Below are positions 22,055 to 34,722 of a stretch of 64,000 nucleotides of DNA, in pieces. The translations under genes were made by a program, and so were the position numbers. The stretch is from Tragulus kanchil. Lineage: Eukaryota > Chordata > Mammalia > Artiodactyla > Tragulidae. The stretch is taken from assembly GCA_022376925.1 (NCBI GenBank), contig JAIOJX010000004.1:6758001-6822000 (forward strand), given 5' to 3'. Every line of letters starts with the position of its first letter. Positions within the stretch are counted from its first letter, which is position 1. Under the pieces are notes generated by a model. That model was given only the letters and a program-made list of their open reading frames with translations, had not been told where the DNA came from and made no database searches.

Positions 22055-22139
22055 TTTCACTGCACAAAGCTCTGAGTAACCATCACTGAGTCTTTGTGAT
22101 CCCACTGTGAAATCTTCGTTGGAGATCAAGAATCTAACA
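22051..22139 (+). mobile_element. Endogenous retroviral LTR, right part
   Basis: After the L1-A tail and target-site repeat, acaaagctctgagtaac continues where the LTR broke off at 9478. About 75 bases up to near aatctaaca would be the end of R and U5. The right border is a guess from a possible terminal CA at 22138-22139. Confidence 0.5.
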
Positions 22140-22993
22140 CCATTCATGGTAACTTACCATTGTCTATCACCTATCAGGCCCCAGGAGCCAAAAATACCTT
22201 TTCTGGCTGGAGCATTATCTAGGTAGAACCTAGATTGTTGGCTTCCCTTCCATCAGTTCATCTGGACAGCCATACAAGGTAATTACCTTAAAAGAGCAGT
22301 GGTCAGTGGGAGTCATGTCTGGGTATATTGGTTAAAAAAAGAATTCCGATTAATCAATTATTGTTCATGGTATAAAATTTATAATCACCGAGGAGAAACC
22401 AAGCTTAAAAACATCGTGCCAGTGAATGAAGTATTCTCTGCTCTTGATGCATGATGGGCCGTTTCAGGAGTACACTTTGGAGCTAAGAGCACTGGCCAAA
22501 CAGAAGGGAACAGTACTATGTCCTCATGTTGTTCTCCATCTGTTCTATTTTGTAGGTCTGCCAGAATTTTCCCAGCATGACTTCGCCAAATTTCCCATTT
22601 CATCGCAGATTACACACATCTCAGTCCTGGCAGGAAGGTCCTCATTCAGAGCCAGTTTTGAAAATAGTGGAGAAGCTTGACATAGATTCCATTTTCAGCA
22701 CTCATTATCCTGCATCTAGTGACAAAGCAGAGAGGTAGTGGTCTTGTGGTGAAGAGGTGAAGCCATGGGACAAGCAGCCTGGATTTGAATTCTATTAGAC
22801 TTGAAATCTTGACTTAACCATCCTAGGATGAATTACCTCGTTTATGAGAAGAAGCATAATAGTCACAGAGTCATAAGTTGTTGTCAAGGTTAAGTGAAAT
22901 AATCTTGTAAAATACCTTGCCTCCCAGGCCCATGGTAAAGATTCAAGATGTATTACTTGAAGATTTCTTGGTTTGTTTTCATATTTCAGTTTT
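22140..22993. other. Gene-free stretch with a MIR-like piece
   Basis: There is no recognisable ORF; the two frames of 72-84 codons at 22385-22680 overlap on opposite strands and match nothing I know. A MIR-like segment (+) lies at about 22735-22925 (gtggtgaagaggtgaagcc ... gttaagtgaaataatc). Confidence 0.5.
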
Positions 22994-23270
22994 TTTTTTT
23001 TTAAACGTTTACAGAGTTTTGTTGTTTACGGCCATACATCAACCCAAATCAGCCAGAGGTATACACATATCCCCTCCCATTTGATGAGGTAGATGAACCT
23101 AGAGTCTATCATGTGGAGTGAAGTAAGTCAGAAAGGGAAAGATAAATATTGTATATTAACACATATATATGGAATCTAGAAAGATGGTACCAATACATGT
23201 ATATGCAGAACAGCAGTGGAGTAACAGACATAGAGAACAGACTTATGGGAGAGAAACGTATCTGTCAATC
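22994..23270. mobile_element. 5'-truncated L1 with internal inversion (twin priming)
   Basis: 22994 to about 23082 is L1 3' UTR in reverse orientation, starting with a T run and acagagttttgttgttta, as in L1-B near 30600. From about 23083 the sequence switches to + strand L1: tagagtctatcatgtggag and agtcagaaagggaaagata match the end of ORF2 and start of the 3' UTR of L1-A (21690-21770). A reversed 3' piece joined to a forward upstream piece is the signature of twin priming. Confidence 0.75.
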
Positions 23271-23404
23271 TTTTTTTTTTTTTGAGAGGGAAGTAAAGTT
23301 TATTAGTGTGGTGGAAGAGAGAACTAACATGGTTAGAATGGGAGATACTGTACGAACAGTGGGTTGGCTTAAGGGAGAGCTGACCTTCAGTCATTTTTAA
23401 AAGA
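23271..23404 (-). pseudogene. Probable 3' end of a processed retrocopy
   Basis: On the - strand the sequence reads AATAAA (complement of 23299-23304), about 15 bases, then a run of 13 A (T run at 23271-23283). That is the arrangement of a polyadenylated mRNA end. Possible target-site repeats are gtatctgtcaatc before the T run and gtattttgtcaactc at about 23406. Only about 100 bases of transcript would be present. The parent gene is not recognised. Confidence 0.4.
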
Positions 23405-24798
23405 GTATTTTGTCAACTCCCAAGTGATGCATGCAGTTTGAAACAAAATTATCTAAAATGAGTAAATTTATTTTGTGGGAGAGTTAAAGTACAAAAATGA
23501 TTAAGTCACTGGAAAGTGGAAAACTTCCATATGGACACTAGCAAAGTAGTGTATTTAAGTCAATACCTAAAATGATTGGTTTATTTATTACTTATTTTGT
23601 TAAAATATCTTAGTGAAAATAGCCATGTTATTTTTTTTCTAATTAGAAAAAGTTACTGCAAACTTTTCAGAAAATTATGAAGAAAATAAATATCACCTTT
23701 CGCCCTCTCTACCTGGAGATAACTACTACTGGTATTTTAGGTGTACATCTAGATAGGCATTACTTACAGTTTTTATTTATTTTATTGCTTTTTTAAAAGC
23801 TGGAGAATTCTCATCTAGGTCAAGAGTCTTTATTTTACCTGTTTCTGGTATGCTGACCTTCTGTGTCATCATCTGTAAAGCTGATGTTTGGATTGTGATC
23901 TTTAAGATTCTTCCTGCTCTAAAATGCTAACATGAATAGAATGAGGCATATTTGGCATTGTAAGAAAATTGACATTTTTTCTAAAATATTTAAGAACTCT
24001 TGAGCACTGGTTGCCCCATATTCTAAAAAAAATATTAATAGCTATTCTTACTCAGTTACAAAACAGAAACCAGAAAGCTAGTATGCAGGAAAACTCTAAA
24101 GTAGTGGTATTTCTAGGAAACCTAGACTTTATTACTCTTCATCCTAAGATGTCTCTCCTGCATTTTCTGTCCTTCTTGTGCTCTGCTTCTCTCTCCTCCT
24201 ACTGGCCTGGATCTCCAAATCATACACTTTCTCTCTAAGTGTAAAATGATAATTTTTGTTTCCTATTAGTAAATTTGATGCTCTGAGAAGTGCGGTGGGA
24301 ATGTATTTCAATGAAGTTCTGTTATTGTACCATACTTTCCAGGGATCTGATATAAATCCAATTAAGTGGCTTTTTCTTTTTCTTTCTTAAAGCATATTTG
24401 ACAGATCAAAGAATTATGACACCCCTTCTCAAACCAGTGATATGACCAGTTCTTTAACCTTCATGTGTAACTGGTTCTGGCTTCAACCACTGACCAGTAA
24501 TACATCTTGTTCTCAGGGATGCTTGCAACTTCTCTTTCACACTTAAAGAAACTATCTTAGAATTATTCTAAATTCTCATTTTACTAATGGATAAATGGAC
24601 AGCCCAGAGAGATGACATGATTTGCTTTATGTCTCCACAGTGAATAAATGACAAAGCTTTCTGTAATAATACCCACAATATCATTACATGATACATTCCT
24701 TGGAGCATTGCTGCTTTTTGATTATCTGTCTTTGTTTTTAATAAAAGCCTGTTATTAAGTTTGTATTTCTCTAGGATAAGGAGTGTGCTAAATTGGAG
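23405..24798. other. Gene-free intergenic stretch
   Basis: AT-rich sequence without convincing ORFs or clear repeats. The frame at 23969-24238 (+, 89 codons) resembles no protein I recognise and has no coding support. Confidence 0.5.
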
Positions 24799-26980
24799 GT
24801 ATTGGTACTTCATTCAAGTTCATTGAAAATCAGTTGTTACTGAGGTCACAACAAGATGCCTAAGGCGTAAGAGGGACCAGAATGGGTGGAAGGGGTATGT
24901 GTCACAGACTGGAGTTAAGAACTAGCCCTGGGTTTGGCAAGATGGAATTTGTTGGTGATTTTGATTATAGTAGCTACTGTGTGATGATGGGAGGAGAACT
25001 TGCCCAAAGTGGGTTAAAAGGAGCACAGAGTGTGAAGGACTAAAAGGATACAAATGTTTTATAGACTTTCCCTTAAAGTGAGTAGAGAAATGAAATAACT
25101 AGACAGAGACATGTGGCCAATGAAGGGATCTTTCAAAATACAGGTACTGTTGGGAATGAGCCCATATTTAGGGAACTGATAATGAGGAGAAAGAAATGAT
25201 GGTCCCAAGGGCGAAGTCTTGAGTCTGTGAGAAGGGACATGATCCAGTGCCCACACAGAGGGTTTGGTTTTATACAGATGTGAAAGAAAACTTTATGGGG
25301 GAAGCAGGAGATGGCTTGAGAGACTAGTGGAAAGAGGAATTGTTTCTCTTTTGCTTTGGTTTTCCCAATGAAACAAAACATCAAAAGGTCAGAGACAGGA
25401 AATGGAGAAAGTGCTGAAGATTTCAGAAGAGATGAAAACATGTGAGCATTCATCTCAGAGGTTGGAGGTGTGGGTTACTTAGGGGCCTAGAGTGAAATTT
25501 CTGGGTAGTATGAGAGACCCACTTAAGTGCATTGGTCATATATTTAATGAGAGACAAGGTAGACCTTTAGTGAACTTTTTTCCAGTCCCTTTCATGTGCT
25601 TGAGTGCTGTTGCAAGATGGGAGGATTGGATGAATAAAGTTGAAGATTTGCCAAACTAGGGTAAAGGAAAAGAATAATCAGGATTTGGGGAATTATATAA
25701 AAGGTGTGATTGTAGAGAGTGATCACTGAATTGGAGAAAAGGAAGGAAGGAACTGAGGACATCAGACAGGTACTGGACAATGAAAAGTGGTGGGCCCAGT
25801 GGGCTGGAATCATGATGGGGTCAATGATTTGTGGAGGGGAAGAAGGCAGGGTATAAAATTAGCTTAGTTGCAAAATTAAGAGGAAATGGGGTATTGGTAC
25901 TTCATTCAAGTTCATTGAAAATCAGTTGTTACGGGTCACAACAAGATGCCTAAGGCGTAAGAGGGACCAGAATGGGTGGAAGGGGTATGTGTCACAGACT
26001 GGAGTTAAGAACTAGCCCTGGGTTTGGCAAGATGGAATTTGTTGGTGATTTTGATTATAGTAGCTACTGTGTGATGATGGGAGGAGAACTTGCCCAAAGT
26101 GGGTTAAAAGGAGCACAGAGTGTGAAGGACTAAAAGGATACAAATGTTTTATAGACTTTCCCTTAAAGTGAGTAGAGAAATGAAATAACTAGACAGAGAC
26201 ATGTGGCCAATGAAGGGATCTTTCAAAATACAGGTACTGTTGGGAATGAGCCCATATTTAGGGAACTGATAATGAGGAGAAAGAAATGATGGTCCCAAGG
26301 GCGAAGTCTTGAGTCTGTGAGAAGGGACATGATCCAGTGCCCACACAGAGGGTTTGGTTTTATACAGATGTGAAAGAAAACTTTATGGGGGAAGCAGGAG
26401 ATGGCTTGAGAGACTAGTGGAAAGAGGAATTGTTTCTCTTTTGCTTTGGTTTTCCCAATGAAACAAAACATCAAAAGGTCAGAGACAGGAAATGGAGAAA
26501 GTGCTGAAGATTTCAGAAGAGATGAAAACATGTGAGCATTCATCTCAGAGGTTGGAGGTGTGGGTTACTTAGGGGCCTAGAGTGAAATTTCTGGGTAGTA
26601 TGAGAGACCCACTTAAGTGCATTGGTCATATATTTAATGAGAGACAAGGTAGACCTTTAGTGAACTTTTTTCCAGTCCCTTTCATGTGCTTGAGTGCTGT
26701 TGCAAGATGGGAGGATTGGATGAATAAAGTTGAAGATTTGCCAAACTAGGGTAAAGGAAAAGAATAATCAGGATTTGGGGAATTATATAAAAGGTGTGAT
26801 TGTAGAGAGTGATCACTGAATTGGAGAAAAGGAAGGAAGGAACTGAGGACATCAGACAGGTACTGGACAATGAAAAGTGGTGGGCCCAGTGGGCTGGAAT
26901 CATGATGGGGTCAATGATTTGTGGAGGGGAAGAAGGCAGGGTATAAAATTAGCTTAGTTGCAAAATTAAGAGCAGATGTT
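24799..26980. repeat. Tandem duplication P (period 1,090-1,092 bp)
   Basis: 24799-25882 recurs at 25891-26972. The only clear early difference is ttactgaggtc against ttacgggtc, close to the seam. The content is purine-rich intergenic sequence with no gene. The - strand frames of 65-106 codons exist twice only because of the duplication. Confidence 0.93.
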
Positions 26981-29414
26981 TGAAAAATATTTCACATCAA
27001 TACAGTTATTAATAACAACAAGGCCTGGTGTATGGTGATGGTATTGGGTGAATGAGGAGGTGAAAGAGAAGAGTGGAGGTGAGAGAGTAAAGGGTGTAGA
27101 AGCTCAGGCATTGGAGGGTGCCCATGACATTGGTGTGGAAGAGGTAAAGCCTGCAGGATAGTAGTAGAGTAGAGTAGGTGAAGAGTAGACATATGGCAGT
27201 GAAAGAGTAGGAAGGGAGCAGAGTAAGACAGTGAATGGAGATAGGTCTTCAGTGGTTACAGAAGCCAAGGAGAGTGCCCTGTGACTGCATTGAATCTGGG
27301 TGGTGGCTGTACAGCTTGATGGCACATCCTTCAAAAATGACGGGGTTTTTACAGGGAGGAGGAGGAAATACTGACTACAAATGATTCTTAGGAATGCATT
27401 AACAGAGAGCACCCAGTCTCCCCTCCAGACTCTGTGCAATATGGGAGGAAAACACCCTTCACTTGAGAGCCTGCAGGCAATGGAATGCCACAGGAAGGAG
27501 CCTATGGTTTCATAATGAGCACACAACTCATTATGGGATAGAGAAGATAAAAAGAAATTTGAATAACCGTGGTTTTTCCTAGGATAGTTCTTAAGTTCTA
27601 GAGAACTCAGAGGAGAAGCTCAGATGGGTGCTGGTGGTGGTTAATACTGGCTGAAAAGTCATCAGAGGAGAATGATCAAATATCCAGAGTAAGCCTTCTC
27701 AAACTTTAATGCACTTACTCATCTCTTGGGGATGTTGTGAAAATTCAGACTGAGAAAGTGTTTGGGAGAAGAGGCAGAAGAGGGTTGAGATCCTGCTTTT
27801 CTAATGTGCACCAAGGTGATGCTGAGACTGCTGGCTTGAGGGTCTGTGGAGTGAGGCTCTGTGGGCTTGGACTAGTGTGAGAGCATCCAGGTTGGTTGGC
27901 GGGGGGTGGGGGGGTGGTTGAAGTCAAAGCTGCATTTGATCAAGGTGTTCAGAGCCTCCTTTCTTACAGAACTATTGGGTGGTTGCCACCATTTTTGGAA
28001 GGTCATTTTGTACACTTTCGATCCTCCCCTTTCCTTCCTGGAGTTTAAAGAAGTACCTGTGTTTGATATACATTTGCTCCACTTAGTATGTGGTGCTTCA
28101 TAGGTGTGAATATACATTATTCCAACAGGATTGTTTCTTAAATCCAGAGACTGTGGAGAACAGTAGACTATTTGTGGATCATTGAGTCATAACACCTGAC
28201 ACAATCCCCATTTCTACCATTAACTATTTGTTAAAAAAAAAAAAAGCAGTGGAAAAAATCATTTGTCTTTCTGATCATTTTTATATGTGAAGTGGGAATA
28301 ATCATGCCTAGCTGCCTTTTATGAAATTCAAATGAGAGACTTGATGTAAAAAAGTCTTGTGATCTGAAAAACAATATGATAATATGATAATGCTTACTGC
28401 AGAACTTTTATTTCTCTGATACATATCAGCATGGCATTCTGGCAGGCACTGGTCTGATTGATCAGTGCCCGTTGTCATACCAGTGTTTAAATATTTTTAA
28501 TAGAACCCATGAATCTTATGTTTCACAATTGTTATTATATATCCTGTGTATTTTTTACAATGCTAGCATGAAAATGGGCATAAAATAGTTCTTGAATTAA
28601 GGAGCTGATACAGCACAGTGGGTTGAATATATGAACATCTTCCCCAGGGTACCCTGAGTGCAGATGAAGGTAAATTCAAAAGGCTGTGGAATAAGTTGTT
28701 TCTAAGGACAGTTATGTCACATTTACCAGGAAGCATTAAGATGTCAGTTTTTGTTCTCTCTACATATTTTAAAGTGCCCTCATCACAGTTTCTTACATCG
28801 TCTTTCTCTTGATATTATACCTTTCATCAACATTGCTGCGGATTGTTGGTTGATTGCTGTGGGCGTCCTCAGCTAAGGGAACAATGTTAAGCACAGCCAA
28901 GCTATGATTAACCTTAGCCATTTGTTCTGGAACAGAACTCTCTGTTCCAAAATGGATTACAGGTACTCAGCTCCAAAGTTCTTCAAAGCCCTACTAGATA
29001 TGTTAGGAGAAGACTTCCTAGGTATATGGGAAAATAGTTTTACAAACAGTTTGTTCTCTGATGGTGAAAGTATATCAGTTTTTTCTTTTTTTCTTGGAAA
29101 GCTTGCTTAAGCAAGGATTGATTTTCCTATGTCTCTGGAGATGACATAAAAAGTATGGATTTTGGAGTTCATGGTCTGGTTCCACCTTCTGACCATTATC
29201 TAACCTGTTCAGGCCTTGGGTTTCTCACCTACAGCACTGGGATAATTATGCTATCTTCCTCACGAAATTTTTGGAAATGTTTAGACAATGTGCTTGAAGT
29301 GAGTAGCATAGTGTTAGCTCTAAATAAATGCTAATTCTTGGTTACTGTTGTTACCATTACTATGGCTCCTTTAAAAATGAAACCTGGATAAAGGGCTTGA
29401 TTCCAGAATTTATT
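26981..29414. other. Gene-free stretch with MIR-like pieces
   Basis: No coding region is recognised. MIR-like sequence (+) is visible at about 28255-28365 (gaagtgggaataatcatgc) and 29170-29340 (ggcataatg-type end with ctctaaataaatgctaat). A frame of 140 codons on the - strand at 27104-27526 lacks any familiar motif and is probably chance. Confidence 0.5.
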
Positions 29415-30300
29415 AAAAATAGTAAATTTATTCAATAGTAAAATAATCAGACAACTCAATTAAGATGAACAAAAGATTAAAGAAGACTTTATAAGGTATA
29501 TAGATGGAAAACAAACATATGAAAAGATGCTCAACATCATTATTCACTAGGGAAATGAAAATCAAAACCACAATGTGATATTACTTTAGCCCTTTCAGAG
29601 TGGCTAAAATTTTAATATCAATTAGCAGTAAGGTGCTAAGCAGTAAGATGACCATAGTGTTAGCAAGGATGTGGAGCAACTGGAGTTTGCATACACTGCT
29701 GGTGAGAATAAATATTGTAAAGCCACTCTGGAAAAGAATTTGACATGCTCTTAAAAATCTAAACATACCACTACCACATGACCCAACTTTGTTTCTCCTT
29801 TTTACCTAAGAAAAATAAAATATATGTCCCAATAATGCTGTGTATACAAATTTGCATATGTTCACTAATAATAAACAAAGACTGGAAATAGTCCAAATTT
29901 TTCCCATCAGTAGTTGAATGGATAAACAAATTGTCCTATATCTATACAATGCAGTACTACTCAGAAATAAAAAGAATTTAATTTACTGATGCAAACACCA
30001 GTATGGATGCATCTCAGTGTAATTGTGCTGAGTGAAAAAAAAGCCAAAGAAAAACACTTGCTGCATATTCCGTTTATATAAAATTCTAGAAAATGCAAGC
30101 TGTAGTGACCAAAAGCACAGCAGTACTGTCTGTGGATGGGGTGAGAAAGGAATAAGAAAAGGCAGGAAAGAGGAATTAGAGAGAAATATGGGAAAACTAT
30201 TAGGAGGATAGATAAGTTATTGTCTTGACTGTGTTTATTATAGTGATAGTTTTACAGGTGTATACATTTGTTAAACTTATCAAATTGAAGACATCAAGCA
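29415..30300 (+). mobile_element. Ancient L1 (L1M-type) 3' portion
   Basis: Diverged L1 ORF2 end and 3' UTR: tgaaaagatgctcaacatc, aaatcaaaaccacaatgtg, aaggatgtggagcaactgg and tggataaacaaattgtcc are in the usual order. The 3' UTR ends with acaggtgtatacatttg and aaacttatcaaattg. Many stops and indels. Far older than L1-A and L1-B. Confidence 0.8.
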
Positions 30301-30541
30301 TTGTGGCTGATAATACCATTAACAAGAGCTTAACAAAAAGGAGCATATGCTGGCTGCTCCCTCCACTGTCTTTCCTAAGTTTCTGAGGCTGGAAGTTGAA
30401 TTAAGTTGGCTCTATCTAGTTAATTAGCTTCATCTGTTACTGAACATTCTGCTCACTGAGATCATTTTCATCGTCCCTTCCCCTATAAGTTCTTGCCCTT
30501 CCTGCCTCTCTCTGACCATGATAGTACCCCTATGTAGAAAT

Positions 30542-30571
30542 CCTGCTTCTTCTTCTTCTTCTTCTTCTTCT
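30542..30571. repeat. (CTT)n microsatellite next to the L1-B tail
   Basis: About nine CTT/TTC units follow the T run of the L1-B poly(A) on its 3' side. On the L1 strand this reads poly(A) then (GAA)n, a common decay product of retrotransposon tails. Confidence 0.9.
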
Positions 30572-30901
30572 TTTTTTTAATTCTTTATTTTAAAGGTTTT
30601 ACAGAGTTTTGTTGTTCACAGACATGCATGTTCCCAGATCAGTCATATGCATATCCCTGGTCCCCTCCCTCACCCTAGTTCCCCCTATCCCACCCCTCTG
30701 GGTCATTGCACCAAGCCTTTTTAAGTACTCCTATTCCCTTAGCACAATGACAATAGCTATCTTTTTCACACACAACAGTATAGGTTTCCATGTTACTCCC
30801 TCTACGCCTCCCACCCACTGTTCCTTCTTCACAATGTCCATATGTCTATTCTCTGTCTGTTTTTCCATGAGTTCACTGCATGTGTTATCATGACCATCCT
30901 A

Positions 30902-33900
30902 CTAGATTCCATATATATGTGTTAGTATACTGTACTTGTCTTTCTCTTTTTGACTTACTTCACTTTTTATGATAAGTTCTAGCTCCAGCCACCTCATTAG
31001 GACTGAGTCTTCTGCATTTCTTTAAACAGCAAAGTAGTATTCCATTGTGTATATGTACTAGAGCTTCTTTATCCATTCATTCGTTGATGGACATCTAGGT
31101 TGCTTCCATGCTATGGCTATTGTATAGACAGCTGCCATGAACATTGGGGTACAGGTGCCTCTTTCAGTTTTGATTTCATCAGGATATAAGCCTAATAGTG
31201 GGATTGCTGGGTCATAGGGTGCTTCTATTTTTAGTTTTTTAAGGAATCTCCATGCTGTCTTCCATAGAGGCTGTATCAATTTACATTCCCACCAGCAATA
31301 CAGGAGGGTTCCCTTTTCTCTGTACCCTCTCCAGCATTTATTGTCTGTTGATTTATTGATGATGGCCATTCTGACGGGTGTGAGGTGATATCTCATTGTG
31401 GTTTTAATTTGCATTTCTCTAATAATAAGCGAGGTTGAGCATCGTTTCATGTGCTTTTGGGCCATCTGAATGTCCTCTTCTGGAGAGGCGTCTCTTTAGA
31501 TCTTTTTCCCATTTTTGGATTGGGTTGTTCATTCTTCGGGTGCTGAGTTGTCTGAGTTGCTTGTAGATTTTGGAGATTAATTTTTTGTCTGTTGTTTCAT
31601 TTGCTATGATTTTCTCCCACTCTGTGGACTGTCTGTTCACCTTTTTTGTAATCTCTTTGGCTGTACAAAAGTTTTTAAGTTTCCTTAGGTCCCACATGTT
31701 CACTTTTGTTTTCAGTTCCACTATTCTAGTAGGTGGGTCAGAGAAGACCTTGCTTTGATTTATGTCCTTGAGGGTTTTGCGTATATTCTCCTCTAAGAGT
31801 TTGATGGTTTCTGGTCTTACATTTAGGTCTTGAATCCATTTTGAGTTGATCTTAGTGTATGGGGTCAGGGAATGTTCCAACATCATTTTTTTTCCATGTA
31901 GCTGTCCAGTTTTCCCAGCATCACTTGTTGAAACGGCTGTCTTTGTCCCATTTTATAATTTCACCTCCTTTGTCAAAAATAAGGTACCCATAGGTGAGTG
32001 GGTTGATCTCTGGGCTCTTGATCTTGTTCCATTGGTCTATAGTTCTGTTTTTGTGCCAGAACCATACTGTCTTGATGACTATTGCTTTGTAGTAGAGTCT
32101 GAAGTTACGGAGGCTGATCCCTCCAGCTCCATTTTCCTTTCTAAGGATTGCTATGGTTATTCGAGGTCTTCTGTGTTTCCATATGAACTGTGTTATTCTT
32201 TGGTCTAGTTCTCTGAAAAATGTCATTGGTAGTTGGATAGGGATCGCACTGAATCTGTAGATAATACTTGGTAGTATGGTCATTTTCACAATATTGATTC
32301 TTCCAATCCAGGAACATGGAATATCTCTCCATCTGTTTAGGTCTTCTTTAATTTCTTTCATGAGTGTCTTGTAATTTTCTGTGTACAGTTCTTTTGTTTC
32401 TTTGGGTAGGTTTATTCCTAGATATTTGATTCTTTTGGTTGCAATGGTGAAGGGGATTGCCTCTTTGATTTCGTTTTCTGATTTTTCATTGTTTGTGTAT
32501 TGGAATGCCAGTGATTTCTGTGTGTTGACTTTGTATCCTGTGACTTTGTTGAATTCGTTGATTAGCTCTAGTAGTTTTGTAATAGTGCCTTTGGGATTTT
32601 CTATGTATAATATCATGTCATCTGCAAAAAGAGAGAGCTTGACTTCTTCCTTTCCAATCTGGATTCCTTTGATTTCTTTCTCTTCTCTTATTGCTGTTGC
32701 TAGCACTTCCAGGACTATGTTTAATAATAGTGGTGAAAGTGGACACCCCTGTCTTGTTGCTGATCTTAGAAGGAATGCTTTGAGTTTTTCACCGTTGAGG
32801 ATAATGTTCGCTGTGGGCTTCTCATAGATGGCTTTTATTATGTTGAGATAGGCTCCTTCTATGCCCATTTTCTGAAGAGTTTTTATCATGAATGGGTGTT
32901 GTACTTTGTCAAAGGCTTTTTCTGCATCTATTGAGATGATCATGTTATTCTTTTTCTCTCAATTTGTTGATATGGTGCATCACATTCATTGATTTGCAGA
33001 TATTGAAGAATTCTTGCATGCTTGGGATAACCCGATTTGATCATTATGTATGAGTTTCTTGATGTGTCGTTGAATTCTGATTGCTGGGATTTTGTTGAGG
33101 ATCTTGGCGTCTAAGATCATCAGTGAAATGGGCCTACAATTTTCCTTTTTTGTGTTGTTTTTGCCTGGTTTGGGTATCAGGGTGATGGTGGCCTCATAGA
33201 ATGTGTTAGGAAGGTTTCCTTCCTGTGCAATTGTTTGAAAGAATTTTAGAAGCACAGGCATTAGCTCTTCTTTAAATGTTTGGTAGAATTTGGCTGTGAA
33301 ACCATCTGGCCCTGGGCTTTTATTTTTGGGTAGATTTTTAATCACAGATTCGATTTCTGAACTTGTGATTGGGTTGTTCAAAGTTTCTGTTTCTTCCTGG
33401 CTCAGTCTTGGGAGATTGATCTTCCCCAAGAAACTGTCCATTTCTTCCAGGTTGTCCAGTTTGTTCCCATAGAGTTGCTCATAATAGTCTCTCAGAATCC
33501 TTTGGATTTCTGCATGATCTCTTGTAATCACTCCTTTTTCGTTTTTGATTTTGTTGATCTGGTTCTTCTCTCTCTTTTTCTTGATGAGTCTGGCCAGTGA
33601 CTTGTCAATTTTGTTTACCTTTTCAAAGAACCAGCTTTTTGTTTTATTTATCTGTACTATAGTTTCTTTCATTTCTTTCTGATTTATTTCTGCTCTAGTC
33701 TTTATAATTTCTCGTCTTCTGCTGGCTTTGGGGTGTTTTTGTTCTTCTTTCTCCAATTGTTTTAAGCGGAGGGTTAGGTCATCTGCTTCATATTTTCCTA
33801 GATTCTTGAGATGGGATTGTATTGCTATAAATTTCCCTCTTAGAACTTCTTTCGCGGTATCCCATAGGTTTTGCACAGTCGTATGTTCATTGTCATTTTC

Positions 33901-34722
33901 TTATAGGAATTTTTAAATTTCTCCTTTGATTTCCTCAGTAATCAGTTGGTTTTTTAGGTATGTGTTGTTTAATCTCCATGTGTTTGTGTTTTTAACAGTT
34001 TTTTTCCCTGAAGTTCATCTCTAGTCTCATTGCATGGTGGGCCAAGAAGATGGTTGATATAGTTTCAGTTTTCTTGAATTGACTGAGGTTAGATTTGTGG
34101 CCCAAGATGTGGTCTATCCTGGAGAATGTCCCATTAGCACTTGAGAAGACAGTGTGTTCTTCTGCTTTTGGATGAAAAGTCCTATAGATATCCATCAGGT
34201 CCATCTTTTCTAGTGTGACATTTAATGCTGTGTTTCTTTATTAGTTTTCTGTTTTGATGATCTGTCCACTGGTGTGACAGGAGTGTTAAAGTCTCCTAGT
34301 ATTACTGTGTTATTATTGATTTCTTCTTTTATGTCTGAAAGTATCTGTCTTATGTATTGAGGTGCCCCTGTGTTAGGTGCGTAGATATTCATGACTGTTA
34401 TGTCTACCTCTTGGATAGATCCCTTAATCATGATGTAGTGACCTGCCTTGTCTCTTAGAATCTTCTTTACTTTAAAATCTATTTTATATGATACGAGGAT
34501 TGCTACTCCAGCTTTCTTTTCATTTCAATTTACCTGGAATATCTTTTTCTAACCTCTCACTTTCAGTCTGTGAGTGTCTCTAGGTCTGAAGTGGGTCTCT
34601 TGTAAACAGCATATATATGGGTCTTGCTTCTGGATCCATTCAGCCAGCCTGTGTCTTTTGGTTGGAGCATTTAATCCATTTACATTCAGAGTAATTATTG
34701 ATACAAATGTTCCTATTGTCAT
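30902..34722 (-). pseudogene. L1-B ORF2, broken
   Basis: Homologue of L1-A ORF2 in several frames. Endonuclease pieces lie at 34431-34222 ([20 protein letters not shown]) and 34204-33992 ([10 protein letters not shown]). A 296-codon piece at 33876-32986 covers the linker and start of the reverse transcriptase ([14 protein letters not shown]). A 340-codon piece at 32943-31921 includes FADD at 32628-32617. C-terminal pieces lie at 31886-31419 and 31465-31058, with the cysteine motif reading [18 protein letters not shown], so the second Cys is Tyr and the His is Tyr. Several breaks plus these losses make it non-functional. Confidence 0.9.

Noticed and set aside
9049..22139. Endogenous retrovirus with internal genes between two LTR parts
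   Set aside because: The two parts are halves of one LTR separated by L1-A; no retroviral coding sequence is seen between them.
27104..27526. 140-codon - strand ORF as a host gene
   Set aside because: No familiar domain, no splice or promoter context; complement of purine-rich sequence readily gives Ser/Pro/Leu-rich frames.
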